Source of the DNA: Benincasa hispida
Taxonomy: Eukaryota; Streptophyta; Magnoliopsida; Cucurbitales; Cucurbitaceae
DNA length: 64,000 nucleotides
NCBI RefSeq assembly: GCF_009727055.1
Contig: NC_052354.1
Coordinates: 4,417,303-4,481,302, forward strand
Reading direction: 5' to 3'
Of the stretch, positions 1 to 11,712 are shown one piece after another; within the stretch, counting starts at the first letter, position 1; each line of letters starts with the position of its first letter. The notes under the pieces are model-generated. The model did not search any database and was not told the DNA's origin. It was given only the letters and a program-made list of their open reading frames with translations. Both the position numbers and the translations under genes were made by a program.

Positions 1-1651
1 TAGGTTTTACTGAACGATCGTTTAGGAAATGGTATACGATTGTTTAACAAACTTGGGACAAACTACGATCGTTTAGGGAAGCTATCCGATCGTATAGGAA
101 CTAGTGTGCGATCGTTTAGGCGCGAGGTGGACGATCGTTTAGGTGGAGAGTGACTATCGTATAGGCTCTTGAAATGCTTAAGCGATTGTTTACGATTCAT
201 CTGCACGATCTCTCTTTTTCTTTTGGACGATTGATTGAACGAACGATTCAAAATGAAAACAATTTTCATTTTAATTCATTGATTACAATAACCGACGCTG
301 CCCCACTAACCCACGTCCGAACGTGATTTTTGGATTAATTATCATATAATTAACCAATTAAAATATTAATAAATATAATCATATTATATTTTTACCCTAT
401 AGTTTGATATCCAACATATCTACTATAGTATTTTCTCCTCTACTTGATATAAATCATATTTTATATCTAATTTCCTCCAAAAAAAATGTATCTCAGACAT
501 TTAGCCAATTACATCATATATAATCGAACTTCCTTTTTGTCAATTTGAACATTTCAAATTAACCCAAGCACTAGTTCTCAACTTCATCCAAGCTACCATG
601 GGACCTAATGGACCTGTGGCTCGAAGCTCCAACGGTCCGTGAATAGTTGACTAAACTCTTTAGCCACGAGATCCACCATCCGTTAACTGTCAGACATTCC
701 ACTAAAGACCAATAGCTGAACTCTTCGTACCACAGATATATTTTTGTGTCCATCGAATATAACCAATCATGAGTACGATGACCCTTTACAGATGCTCGTA
801 AGTATAGCTGGGCTAAATTACCATTTTGCCCCTATAGTTACATCTCTCTCCTTAAGTACCACTGATTTCTCTAATGAACAATACAACATAGTCCGACTAT
901 GTGTGAACACCTCTCGGGCTAAGAGAAGGTGTGTGGCGCCAGAACGTTCAAGCCCTGAAATCGGCCCTTAAAGGAGCCATCTATCTACTTACCTCTGCCT
1001 CGGGGAAGGAGTGAATTCCATCTTGTGCAGCTGAGTTCCTAGCTCCCAAATCAGACGAATCCCCAAAATGGTAGGTTTGAATCGGCGACCTGGCCATTCA
1101 CACCCATACAAATCAAATGATCGCCCTCAATTGTAGGAGTTCCCAACTCACTCAGGATTGAAGTCATGTTACCTATGATCTTCCTAATGAAGTGAAGTCT
1201 CTGTTATGAATGGTGTTATATAACAAGACGTTAACAATTCATGGTCAGGTCTTATACAAACTCTTTGTATACGACGCCCCCACTCGCATGTCCCCAACAC
1301 GAATGATCCGGATCAGATCATCTGTGACAAGTCACAACACTTGTGACCATTCCACAAAGCGGGCCGCATCTATAGTGTTACCAAGATAAGATTTCCTTCC
1401 TATATCCATATACTACAGACCATTTTGGTTATCACTCAAGACATAATCCACTTGTATGTCACCACATACATGCTTGAGACACATACAGATAACCAGGGAT
1501 TTTATGTTTATTAGTTTGTGGTAAAGAAAATAAAACAAACAACTGAACAAAAATACAAGATGTGAAGTAAATATCACATATTAACAACACAAGCATTCGT
1601 ACAAACTGTTTACAAATTACGGGACACGAGACTTTAGGGCATCAACCCCAA
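1..1651 (-). repeat. Copia LTR, minus orientation, cut by window edge
   Basis: This long LTR reads on the minus strand and ends at ...CCAACA (1651). Its U3 core (about 560-1650) is homologous to the LTRs at 1664-3600, 17195-18989, 19333-21021, 42187-46030, 52411-56350 and 53647-55629. Shared landmarks are the ATGGACCTGTAGCTTGAAG-type block, CACTCCACTAAAGACC, and the GTGTGGCGCC block near 930. The left part carries a degenerate GATCGTTTAGG repeat. No coding potential is seen; short reading frames here are chance. The rest of the element lies outside the window. Confidence 0.75.
10..250. repeat. Degenerate ACGATCGTTTAGG repeat cluster
   Basis: Variants of (A/G)CGATCGTTTAGG occur near 14, 37, 66, 88, 108, 132, 154 and 182, spaced about 15-29 bp, then decay to ACGATCTC and ACGATTGA. 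The core CGATCG is a palindrome. Related motifs recur in the homologous part of the opposite-strand LTR at 3135-3235. This is a diverged short-period array within the U5 part of the LTR. Confidence 0.7.
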
Positions 1652-1663
1652 CAATTTTACTCA

Positions 1664-3600
1664 CGCCAGTCTATGAAATATTTGATATTTTAGTTGCATT
1701 AGCCACAAATCAATAAACTAAGATCCATGGTTATCGTTGTAACTTAAACATGTATATGGAGACATATAAGTGGATCGTGTTTTAAGTGATAACCTAAATG
1801 GTCTGTAGTATATGGATAAAGAGGGATACCTTATCCTGGTGACACTATGAGTGTGACCTGCTTTATAGGTGTTACAAATGTTATAAAGTGCCACAAATGA
1901 TTTGATCCTAATTATTCGTGTATTAGACATTCAAGCAGGGATATTTTATACAAAGGAGATTGTATAAGACCAGACCACGAAATGTTTAGTCTCGTTATAT
2001 AAAACTGTTCATAATTGAGACTTTCATTTCACTAAGATGACCGTAGGTAACATGACTTTAATCTTGAGTGAGTTGTGAACTCCTACCTATAAGAGCGGTC
2101 CTTTGATTTTCATGGGTGAGAGTGCCAGATCACCGACTCAACAAGTCTACCATTTTGGGGATTCGTCTAATTTAGGAGCTGGGAACTCAGCTACATAAGA
2201 TGGAATTCACTCCTTCTCCGAAGCAGGGGTAAGTAGATAAATTGCTCCCTTAAGGGCTGATTCCAGGGTTTGAACAATGTGGCATCACACCCTCTCTTGG
2301 CCTGAGAGGGGTTTAGTCATAGTAGGACTATGATCTATTATTCATTAGAGGAATGAGTAGTACTTAAGGAGTTTAATGTAACTATAGGGGAAAACGGTAA
2401 TTTGGCCCACCTGTACTTACGAGCGATTTGTGAAGGGTCATTATACTGTTGATTGGTTATATCCAATGGACATAGAAATATATTTGTAGTGCGAAGAGTG
2501 TAATTGTCGGTCTTTAGTGGAGTGTCTGACAGTTAATGGATGGTGGATAATGTGATTAAAGAGTTTAATCAGTTATTCACGTACCGTTAGAGCTTCAAGC
2601 TACAGGACCATAAGGTCCCCTTGGTACTCAATAGATTCAAGTTGAGAATAAGTTTTTGGGTTAGTTTGAAATGTTCAAATTAAAAAGAGGGAATTTGATT
2701 ATATATGATATAATTAAATGAATTCAATTATATATGACATAATTAATATAATGTATTTGATACATTATTGTTTGATTGGAGGAACTAGTATTTGAATATG
2801 ATTCAAATATAATTTCTATGAATTAGATTTATAGTTATTAAATTTAATATAAATATGATTTATATTAAATGCCATAAAATAGAAAAGGAACTATGGTTTA
2901 TATATTGCATATGATGCAATATTCAAACTATAGGTTATAAATATAATATGATAAGTTAGTTATTGTATTTATTTATAATTTATTAGTTATATGATAATTA
3001 AATTTCTTTTTCTCCAATAACTACCTTTAGTGGGTGGTTATACGGTTTTATGGCAAATAAGTGGGATAAAAGAAAAACAGTTTTCTAATGTTTCCACGAG
3101 ACATAATTGGCAATTGAGTAAAAAGAGCTTTACTACACGATAGCTTTAGAAAGCCTAAACGACCAAGTATCGAGTTTGTGCGATAGACCTCATCTTCTAC
3201 ACGATTGTGTTATAGCTTACTCGATCGTTCTCCTCCTTCACTCTAACTTTTCCCTCAATCCAAAATAAGTCAGAGCCCATCACTTCTGGATTCTCACACC
3301 GAGAATACCAAGATAATCTAGTGGTTGTGTCCGGATCTGTTCAAGGATCGAGTTGATACTCGTTGCTGTTCGAGGTAGTTCTAGTTGCTCGTTGCATTGG
3401 AGTTTGATCAAGGGACACACTTGAGGAAAGGTTCTTCAAAGGTATTGTTTCTTGATCGCTTGTTTTTAATTCAAAGCATGCTGTAATTTATAATTAATGC
3501 ATAATCTGTTTAGTATGACTGTGAATGTATGTGTTATTTCAAAATAGAGTTTGGACAATCTGCTTCCATTCATAGGTCCTCTATATTTAGAGTTCTTTCA
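1664..3600 (+). repeat. Copia LTR 'F', plus orientation, 5' truncated
   Basis: This is a plus-strand relative of the LTR at 1-1651 and lies head to head with it. The first ~80 bp of U3 (the TGTTGGGG... start) are missing. It ends with GAGTTCTTTCA at 3600, matching the CCTTCA ends of the sibling LTRs. No primer-binding site follows; integrase coding sequence starts at once. Confidence 0.75.
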
Positions 3601-4239
3601 TTAGTGACAAATCCTAAGAAGTTGGAACCTCATTCAAGATTGTGCCAATTTGTGGTTACCCTAAGGAAAGGAAAGGCGGTCTGTTCTATGACCCTCAAGA
3701 AAATAAAGTGTTTGTATCAACAAATGCTACATTTTTAAAGGAAGAACACATGAGAGATCATAAACCACGTAGCAAAGTAATATTAAATGAAGTTATTGAA
3801 GAATCGACAAAGGTTGCTGATGAACCTGGTCCTTCATTAAGAGTTAATGAAGGAGCTGGCACTCCAGGCCAGTCTCGTTCTTCTCAATCGTTAAAAGAGC
3901 CTCGACGTAGTGGGAGGATTGTGATACGATCGGATCGTTACTTGAGTTTCATAGAAACTCAAGTTGTCAAATGATGGTGTTGAGGATCCATTTTCCTATA
4001 AATAGGTAATGAATGACATAGACAAGGACCAATAAGTTAAAGCCATGGACCTTGAAATGGAGTCCATATACTTCAATTCAATATGGGAGCTTATAGATTT
4101 ACCTGAAGGGGTCAAACCTATAGGGTGTAAATGAATCTACAAAAGAAAAAGGGATGTAGTTGGAAAGGTACATACCTTCAAAGCTAGACTTGAAGCAAAG
4201 GGTTATACCCAAAGGGAAGTGGTTGATTATGATGAAACT
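3601..4239 (+). pseudogene. Copia pol fragment: integrase C-terminus to start of reverse transcriptase
   Basis: Plus-strand reading shows TNPKKLEP(H)SRLC, then ENKVFVSTNATFLKE, then a linker with PRRSGR and a DRYL(S)F segment. After a frame break at about 3970 comes the reverse transcriptase entry (LEMESIYFNS, GVKPIGCK, FKARL, KGYTQ, VDYDET). This is the order integrase C-terminus, linker, RT N-terminus of Ty1/Copia pol. Several in-frame stops and at least one frameshift make it non-functional. Gag, protease, the integrase core and the RT catalytic core are absent. The reading stops abruptly at 4239, where unrelated sequence begins. Confidence 0.75.
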
Positions 4240-5089
4240 TGAAACTAACTAAAATCAAAGTAAAAACAAGAATTGATAGGAAGATTTAGTAATGAGACAA
4301 TTGAGAGAGATTGTATGGTAAAAATTCAATGGGAAAAAGATTCTTGGGGAATCTTATGTAGACTAAGCAATTTTCATCATGGATTTAATGAAATTCATGC
4401 AATATAATTGTTCCATAACTCATTAAGGATTACCCTTAATGCCCTAATTAGCCAATTTTAACAATTAACCCTAATTTTGTTCTTAATTACTTCCTAAAGA
4501 CATTCCACAATTAGTTCTTAAATTGCATTAAACTCATGGGTTTTCTTAACTATGACAATTTTTGAAATAAAAAGACTAAAAATTCAAGATTAATTGTATG
4601 AATGTTTTAAATTAGCATGTTCTTTCAAGAAAAGAGAAAAAGAAGTCCACATTTTCTATCAGCATTACTAATTTTTGAAACCTAATTACAATTATGTTAT
4701 AGAACCATGTAATTTTGCTTACAAAAACCAATTAATTTTGAGTTTTCAATTCATTTTTAATTGATTTTATTCAAAATCTCAGCAATAACATTCAAGAACA
4801 AGTAATTACATGAAAGAAATTGAATAGAAATCTCAAGAAAATGCTAATCTACATAATTCCCCAAGAAAAAGAGTTACCTACTCATGGAGGATGAAATTCT
4901 TCAAGGAATACATTGAGATTTAGATTGTTGATACAAAGAATGAAGTAAAATTGACAGTATCTCTCTAAAATTTACAAGAAATAGTTCTAGTGTATGTGGA
5001 AAATCGAAATTTCTCTTAAAAAATGAAGTCTCCTCTTGCTGAAATCTGGAAAATGAAACAATTTGTATTAGTTGAGGGTCGCAACATTA

Positions 5090-5300
5090 CGATCCTACGA
5101 ATTTGAAGTCCAACGCTCGCTTGCACAGCGCTTGTGCTTTTTTATTTTTCTGTCATCTTTCAGAGCGTTGCAACACTGTGTATAACGTTGCAACAATGCC
5201 TTGTTTTGCAACAAATGGGTGCATTTTGTCTTGTAGCGGTTGAGTAGCATCAGACTTAGTTATGGAGAGAGCGTTACGATGCTCCGAGTAATGCTGAAGC
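5090..5300. repeat. GTTGCAACG/AGCGTTGCAAC motif cluster 1
   Basis: Variants of the palindrome-rich motif GCGTTGCAACGC occur repeatedly (GGTCGCAACATTACGATCC, AGCGTTGCAACACTG, ACGTTGCAACAATG, AGCGTTACGATGCTC). Similar clusters lie at 6255-6465 and 10905-11035. Confidence 0.6.
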
Positions 5301-6254
5301 TTATTGATTTGCTTTACTTGAGGGGCAAAGTGGTAAATTTCCATGGCTCTTCTTCTAAGTGATTTTTTTGGTCTAGTTTGGACTTGATTTAGCTCAAAAT
5401 TGTTCATAATGACTTCATATGTGTCGGGATTGGAGTTTACCTACAAAATAGACATTTTAAGCAAAGAATTGAATAGAAATGAGGGAATTAACATAAAAAC
5501 ACAGCTCTTTTCAAAACATCAATTATTAGTCAAGGTAAGAAAAGCCATACCCTAACTAATTTACATACTTATAAATTCTATTTGGTTTGATAGCAGCCAT
5601 ATAGAACTAAAAACACATGCATTAAGATTTAGGATTCAATTATGTCGATTAACTATCAGAAAAACCATATTCAATTAACCAATTTTATCTTTGAACCTAG
5701 CAATAGCGCAATCTACGAATAGTCATCAAATGCCTAATGTACTATTGCTACTTAGGTGACCTTAACAAGACATTGATATGCAAAAATAAACTTAAACAAG
5801 ATATTCATGCAAATTATGACGAACTACGAATTAATTAGCATGCACGATTAAGCGTGAAAAGTCAACCTAAAAATTCATGCATTGGAATTAAAATAGATTC
5901 AAAGAACACATAATTAAGAATTGTAAACACCAATTAAGGGCAGAAAACTCGAGAATTTAACACAATCCTTGATCTAAGAAACTAGATGAAATTTAGCTCA
6001 TAAATTCATAGAAAAATTTGAGAGATAAACCCAATTCATGCTTATAATCCAAAATTAAACTAAAATTTATCATAGAAAAATCTAAGAGATACAACCCAAT
6101 CCGTGCTTACAATTCAAAATTAAACTAAAATCTAACCTAATGATACTAAAAACATCAAGGGAAAATAAGAAAGCTCGGCCTCTCCTCGGCCTCCACAAAA
6201 ATTCAGCATAAGTTTGATCTAAAACCAAAGAGAAACATTTATAGTATTCATTGC

Positions 6255-6465
6255 AGTGTTGCAACACTAGAAATGTGCATTGCAACGTTGCCTTGCATAT
6301 GGGCTGATGATGGAACGCACACGCGACTGGATAGCGTCAGATGATTTGTTGTGTTGCAACACTTATTGCAGCATTGCAACGCTACCTTGGGAATTGCAGG
6401 TAATGCCTTTTAGCGTCAGGCGAGTGTTGGGGCTATGTATGGTCGAGCATTGTGACGCTGTAATA
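6255..6465. repeat. GTTGCAACG motif cluster 2
   Basis: This is a second cluster of the same motif family: GCAGTGTTGCAACACTAG, GCATTGCAACGTTGCC, TTGTGTTGCAACACTT, GCAGCATTGCAACGCTAC, GAGCATTGTGACGCTG. Each unit is a near-palindrome centred on GTTGCAAC. It sits in the same probable LTR as cluster 1, about 1 kb away. Confidence 0.6.
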
Positions 6466-6664
6466 TGGGCATTTTGGTCATTTAACTGATTTGAAACCTG
6501 AATGCTCAAATCAACTCCAATTTTCTTCAAATTAAACCACTTCGCTCTAAACGAACAATTCTACCTCTTGATTGCTCGATACCTACAAAATAAGACAATT
6601 AATATATAAAATCCATTAACGAGCGCAAATTAAGCTAGGAATAATAGCTTTTTTAGAGCTATCA

Positions 6665-8222
6665 GTTGATCTACGAGATCCCAAACTGACTTGAAGTACA
6701 TAGACTCCATTTCAAGATCAATACTTTGATCCATTCATCTTTGTCAACATCCTCCATTGCATTATTCTAAAACAGTGGATCATCAACATCTCCGTCAGCT
6801 ATGATATCTAGGGTTTTTGTTAAACCCATATAACAAATAGGTGGATTCGCAATCCTCCTACTACGTCGAGGCTCCCTCAACGTTTGAAGTGAATTTGACC
6901 TACTAGATGAATCAACTTCAACAACTCTTATTGAGGTATTGGGCTCTTCAACAACTCTTGTTGAAGATTAATAGTTTAACTGAAAAGTTCATTTAACACT
7001 ATCTTACTGTGGGGCTTGTGCTCGCTTATGTGGTTATCTTCTAAAATGGTATTGTTTTTCGATACAAACACTTTCTCATCTTTAGGATTGTAGAAGTAAC
7101 CGCCTCTCGTTCCTTTAGGTAACCTACAAATAGGCCCAATTTTGAACAAGGTTCCCATTTTTTAGGATTTTTCTCAAGCACATGTGCTGGGCAACCCCAG
7201 ATCTTAAAATGGCGTAAATTACCTTTATGACCATTCCATAATTTCAAAGGTGTTTTAGTAACAATTTTGGATGGAACGTAGTTCAAAATGTAAGCTATAG
7301 TCTATACTGCATAACCCCAAAATGAGTCAGGTAAGGAAGCATAACTCATCATAGACTAAACCATGTCTAACAGGGTTCGATTTCTCCTTTCTGATACACT
7401 ATCCTATTGAGGTGTACCAGGTGCTGAGAGTTGGGATATAATTCCATGCTCTATCAATCAGTCTTGTAATTTTAGATCCATATACTCTCCTCCTTGATCA
7501 GATCAAAATTTTTTAATTGTTTTATTTAATGCATTTTCACCTTCAGCCTTGTACTTCTTGAACTTTTCAAGGGCTTCAAACTTATGTTGCATTAAATAAA
7601 CATATCCTTATCTAGAAGTATCATTAGTAAAAGTGATGAAATATTCAAACCCTCCTCTTGCCATAACATTCAACGGACCACAGAGGTTTGAATGTACGAG
7701 TTCTAAGGTTTCTTTGGCCTAATGATCTTTTCCAGCAAAAGATTTTTAGTCATTTTTCCTTCAGGGCATGACTCGCATATAGGTAAAAAAACTTTCTTCT
7801 AACTTAGTAAGAAGTCCATTCTTAACCAGTCTCTCAATTCTATCGAGATTTATGTGTCGTAATCTTAAGTGCAAAAGATGAGCATTTTCTTAAATTTTCT
7901 GTCTTTTATTTTGAGTTATCGCAGTTTTAAACAGTTTAGTATTTAGGAAAACTTTTGTTGCTAACGGTCTTAGCACATAAAGATTATCTTCGAGATTTGT
8001 AGAACAAATATATACTCCATTTTTGTAAACAAACACTTTATTTACATTAAAAGTTAAAGTGTAGTTTTGTTCAAGTAAATATTTTAAAGAAATATGGTTC
8101 CTTTTCAAGCCTGGAACCATATATACATTATCCAATAAAATATATGATTTCTGTAAGCAGAGTTGAAGTCGTCCCACTACCGTAGCTGAGACGATGTGCC
8201 CAGTTCCAACATGCATCGTCAT
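6665..8222 (-). pseudogene. Copia element B pol remnant: protease C-terminus, integrase, start of RT
   Basis: Reading right to left on the minus strand: protease C-terminal part (HVGTGHIVSATVVG, then PGLKRNHISLKYLLEQNY), the GAG-pre-integrase region, then integrase pieces (about 7890-6980) with YVPSKIV, WNGHKGNLRHFKIWGCP and the GG(Y)FYNPKDEKVFVSKN block. It ends at 6665 in the RT entry LEMESMYFKSVWDLVDQ. Stops and frameshifts are frequent and no intact frame spans the integrase triad. The RT core, RNase H and 3' LTR of this element are not in the window; sequence is replaced abruptly at 6664 by the solo LTR. It is a close relative of element A. Confidence 0.75.
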
Positions 8223-8243
8223 CTCCCTATCCTGCAGTTGTCG

Positions 8244-9122
8244 CTAGGAACTAATTNAACTAATTCCCTGAAATGAAGAACAAACATGGTTAGTGGTGCC
8301 TGAATCTATTATCCAGGTAGAATCAACATTCTTCACTAAACATGTTTCTAATACAAGTAAATCATATTTACCTTGCTTGGCCTGCTTTCTTTTCTCCAAG
8401 TATTTGGGACAATTGCTTCTCCAGTGTCCCTCTTGGTTGCAAAGAAACAAATTCCCTTTGCGGACTTGGCCTTCTTGCCTCACCCTTTTGGAGGACGAGG
8501 CAACATTTGCCTCACCCTTCTGTTCCTTGACTTTCATGAATAATTGGAAAGTCTACGGCTCATTGAGAAAGGTGGTAAAGTTGTAGTCAATCTTATTCAT
8601 AACAGCATCGCTACAGAACTATAGGAAAACTTCAGGAAAAGTTTCTAGGATGAAGTTAACCTGACTGGCCTCATCAATGATAGACCCCTTCATCTCAGCC
8701 ACATTAAAGTGGACCATCATGTTGAGAACGTGTTATCGAACAGAGGTCCCTTCTTGCATACGAGCATTGAAGAAGAATTTAAGAGCGTCATGCCTGAGTT
8801 GAGCGGACGATTGTCCAAACATTTCTCGTATGGACTTCATGATCCCACGGGAAATGAGCATCGACTCATGCTTCTTGGTCAAGACTTTAGAAAGGCTTGC
8901 CAAGATATATGCCCAGATCTTTACATTTGTCCATACCCAACGCTCGTATGCCTCCTGAATGTTTTGAGTGGCATTTTAAGCTAGAATTGGAGGACATTTC
9001 TCCACCAGGAAAAATATTAAGTCATCGATGATGAGAACTATATTGATTGTGTTTTTCCAGGTGATGTAATTATCGCCAGTTAATTTTTCAATGATTAGCA
9101 TATTTAAAGTTACAGAAGTCAT
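8244..9122 (-). pseudogene. Copia element B gag and protease N-terminus
   Basis: The minus-strand gag starts at the ATG at 9122 (MTSVTLNML...). It continues through TWKNTIN, AYERWV, KKHESML and a zinc-knuckle region to the protease motif WIIDSGTTNHVC near 8290. The same domain order and wording recur in element A. Lesions visible: stops after PPILA and SVR, another after VFL, and loss of the first zinc-knuckle cysteine (LFLCNQEGHWRSNC where a CX2CX4HX4C box is expected). The aspartic protease triplet DSG is intact. An ambiguous base (n) lies at 8257 just beyond the protease motif. Gag would form virus-like particles in an active element; this copy cannot. Confidence 0.75.
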
Positions 9123-11338
9123 ATAGGAAAAAATGATGAAACATACAATTTATTTATATTAGTAATCCATGCATTACCCATTTTTGAACAATCTAATTTA
9201 GCAAAATAATTTAATGCACTCTATGTGACATCTATTTTGCAATGATATTTTAGTGAGGCAGGGTAAAAGCCATCGTAGGGTGATCAGGTAACTCTTCACT
9301 GAAATGAGACCATCTCAACCAATATACAGAACAACTCTTTGTTCCTGCAAATATTAATCATCATTGGTTGGTCTAGAGATTTTTAACTAGCTTAACATTT
9401 TTTTTGTAAATGTAACCCCTCATTTTAGATTCTAGAGTTCATGCAAATACAACCCTATCCATTTCTGGAGTTTGAGTAAAGAGTCAAGCAAATGCCATTC
9501 GTAGGGGGACATAAGCAAAGGTGCCTCGAAGTCGAACATGAAATGTACTACAAACTAATGAGAAAGACTATGGGATGTGTTGACACACGTCCCGCTCCCA
9601 CTTACTCTAAACACTCTCTCCATTCACCTTGATATTGACCTATACAAACACCATCCTTAGGGAGACACAAGGAAAGGTGTCTCGAGACCGAGTATAGGTC
9701 TCACGGTGTGAACTATGAGGGAGAAACATGAAAAAGAAAAAATGAAATATCATGTACCCCATTTTCCTCCCACTGAGTGTTTTACCTAGGGTTAATTTAA
9801 CTTAGAAAAATATGACTATTTTACTAAGTGATTGTTTAAGTTTGCCCCAAAATAACACTTACTTTGTTTTGATAAATGTTTATTAAAGATTTTAAGAAAC
9901 TTTAATCAACAACCGCATGCTTGTAGCAAATCTATCTAATTCACCTTCTAGATCAATTTTCAAGTAGGGGTGTTCCGTTTCCATCAACTTAAATATTCTA
10001 GCTTAGACAGAACTAGCCTTAGACAAAGGTCTCTTATAAATTGCTACATTTTTAATCTTTTATTAAAACCAATTTAATCCTATTAAACTGATTAAAAAGA
10101 TTAAAACTAATTTCTAATCACATTAGAAATATTGTGAACCTAAGTCTATGTGAATCATATTTTAAACTATTTAAAAAATGATTTTAACTTAAGTTTGCAT
10201 GCAACTCTGTATTATTGATTTTAATTTCTAACTTAATTTAATTATAACAATTATAAAATAAATTAAACAAATCAAAACCATTTATTGCATTTGATATCAT
10301 ACTTAGCAAATATTATAACAATTATAAAGTTACCTAAAGTAATGGCATGCTTCATATAATTCCCATTTCGTTATTTAACATACATAATATTTATATAGTA
10401 AAGTAATGAAATTCATAATGATATTCATCCATACATTCTAACTATCTATTATAACAATTATAATATAATGATCCATAATAATGTTATTAACGCATGCAAA
10501 CATAGATTATAACATTTATATTATATGATGCATGAGCATGCTATAAAATTAAATCATTCAACTATGTTATAACATTTATAATACTCATGATGCATGATTA
10601 AATGCATAACCTATGATGCAATTTTCTCTATAGCATACATTATGACAGATATCAAATAAAAATAAACCATACATCAACATTTAAAGAACAATATGTGGAC
10701 TGAGTTTGGACTCCTAAACAATTTATTAAATTAATATAACATTTATATTATTCAATTAATTAAAAATTAAATAACAAAAAAAAAAAAAAACATGTTGAAT
10801 CAGACTAAAAACTCGAACCAAGCCGCGAACCACTCGAACAAAGAAAACTAGGCGCAAACTAGCTAAACCACAAACCGAGCCACTCTCGAACCGCGCCATT
10901 TTTTTTCGTCTCAGAGCATTGCTACGCTGTGATCTAGCATTGCAATGCTATGGAAAAATCTCTGTCCGACTCTTCGCATCGTTGCAACGCTAGCGCACAA
11001 CGTTGCAATACTACCGTATAGTCGCCTATTGTACAATTGCAAACTCCATTGAATTTGCTCTGATTTTGGCCCCGTTTTCTCTAGAAAGTCATCGAAAAAT
11101 CCATGAATGACACAGACAAAAAATATATATAGACTTAATTGCATATTAATGTTGAAAACAATGGATCCTTACAAACAAAATTTGTAAATTAAAGCAGTAA
11201 ATTCTAAAGACCAATCACGAAAACATCCATAATTGCAAAACCCAAAACCATTCATCAACATGAAGTAGTATAACAATGCAAACCACCATTAAAACAAATT
11301 TTAACTATGGAAATATTAAAATTGGGACCAAGAACGCC
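9123..11338 (-). other. Untranslated leader of Copia element B
   Basis: This is AT-rich sequence between the primer-binding site and gag (on the minus strand), without coding potential. The part at 9230-9780 is homologous to 50200-50780 in element A (CCCCTCATTTTAG, CACGTCC(T/C)GCTCCCACTTA, CCCATTTTCCTCCCACTGAG). The part at 9890-10650 matches the AT-rich leader of A at 50880-51700. The leader itself is therefore a shared, conserved part of the family. Confidence 0.6.
10905..11035. repeat. GTTGCAACG motif cluster 3 in element B leader
   Basis: Units such as GAGCATTGCTACGCTG, TAGCATTGCAATGCTA, GCATCGTTGCAACGCTAGC and AACGTTGCAATACTAC occur within 130 bp, close to the primer-binding site of element B. 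They are the same motif family as clusters 1 and 2 inside a different element type. Confidence 0.6.
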
Positions 11339-11350
11339 GCTCTAATACCA
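11339..11350 (-). other. Primer-binding site of Copia element B
   Basis: The minus strand reads TGGTATTAGAGC, one base from TGGTATCAGAGC, the plant Copia site complementary to the 3' end of initiator tRNA-Met. It lies two bases inside the CCTTCA end of the LTR beginning at 11353, fixing the orientation of element B as minus. Confidence 0.8.
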
Positions 11351-11352
11351 AT

Positions 11353-11445
11353 TGAAGGACTTGAGGTCTGATGCGGAAGCATGGATCGTGTCCCAATTTC
11401 ATTTCCACAGAGAATTAAAATCCAGAGAAACACATTATACATATC
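11353..11445 (-). repeat. 5' LTR of element B, U5 end (interrupted by element C)
   Basis: It begins TGAAGGACTTGAGG directly after the primer-binding site. On the minus strand the end AAGTCCTTCA matches the end of LTR E (AGTCCTTCA at 21021). The LTR is cut at 11445 by the insertion of element C and resumes at 17155. Confidence 0.65.
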
Positions 11446-11656
11446 TGTTAAAAAATAAAAGAGGAAGAGAAGAGAAAAACAACTCACAGTTACGTGGAAA
11501 CCTTAGTACAGGGAGAAAAACCACGATATAGAGATATTTTCTTATTAGTTAATCTGATACACTGAATACACAGGGACACACTGTATAAATAGACAGTAGG
11601 AAACCCAAGGGGTCTACACAATTACATAAATGCCCCTAGTAACCTTATTTTCAACA
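11446..11656 (-). repeat. 3' LTR of Copia C
   Basis: This LTR of 211 bp begins TGTTAAAAAATAAAAG and ends ACCTTATTTTCAACA in plus orientation. It is nearly identical over its length to 16934-17149 apart from point changes and a short indel (CTAGTAACC versus CTAGATTAATAACC). Confidence 0.9.
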
Positions 11657-11712
11657 CTCCCCTTCATGTTGAAGCATAGATATCAACAAGGCTCAACTTG
11701 CTTACACAATAA

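Larger units (their letters stand above)
4240..6664 (-). mobile_element. Probable solo LTR of an Ogre/Tat-like or other large LTR element
   Basis: This 2.4-kb non-coding block has TG...CA ends. On the minus strand it starts TGATAGCTCTAAAAAAGCTA, a hairpin-forming head. The independent LTR-like insertion at 43204 starts with an analogous foldback (TGATAACTTG...CAAGTTA). No reading frames of note occur. It contains two clusters of GTTGCAAC motifs. The flanking pentamers differ (AAACT left, GTTGA right), and the Copia sequences on either side face opposite ways, so this is not a simple insertion. The class assignment is inference. Confidence 0.5.
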
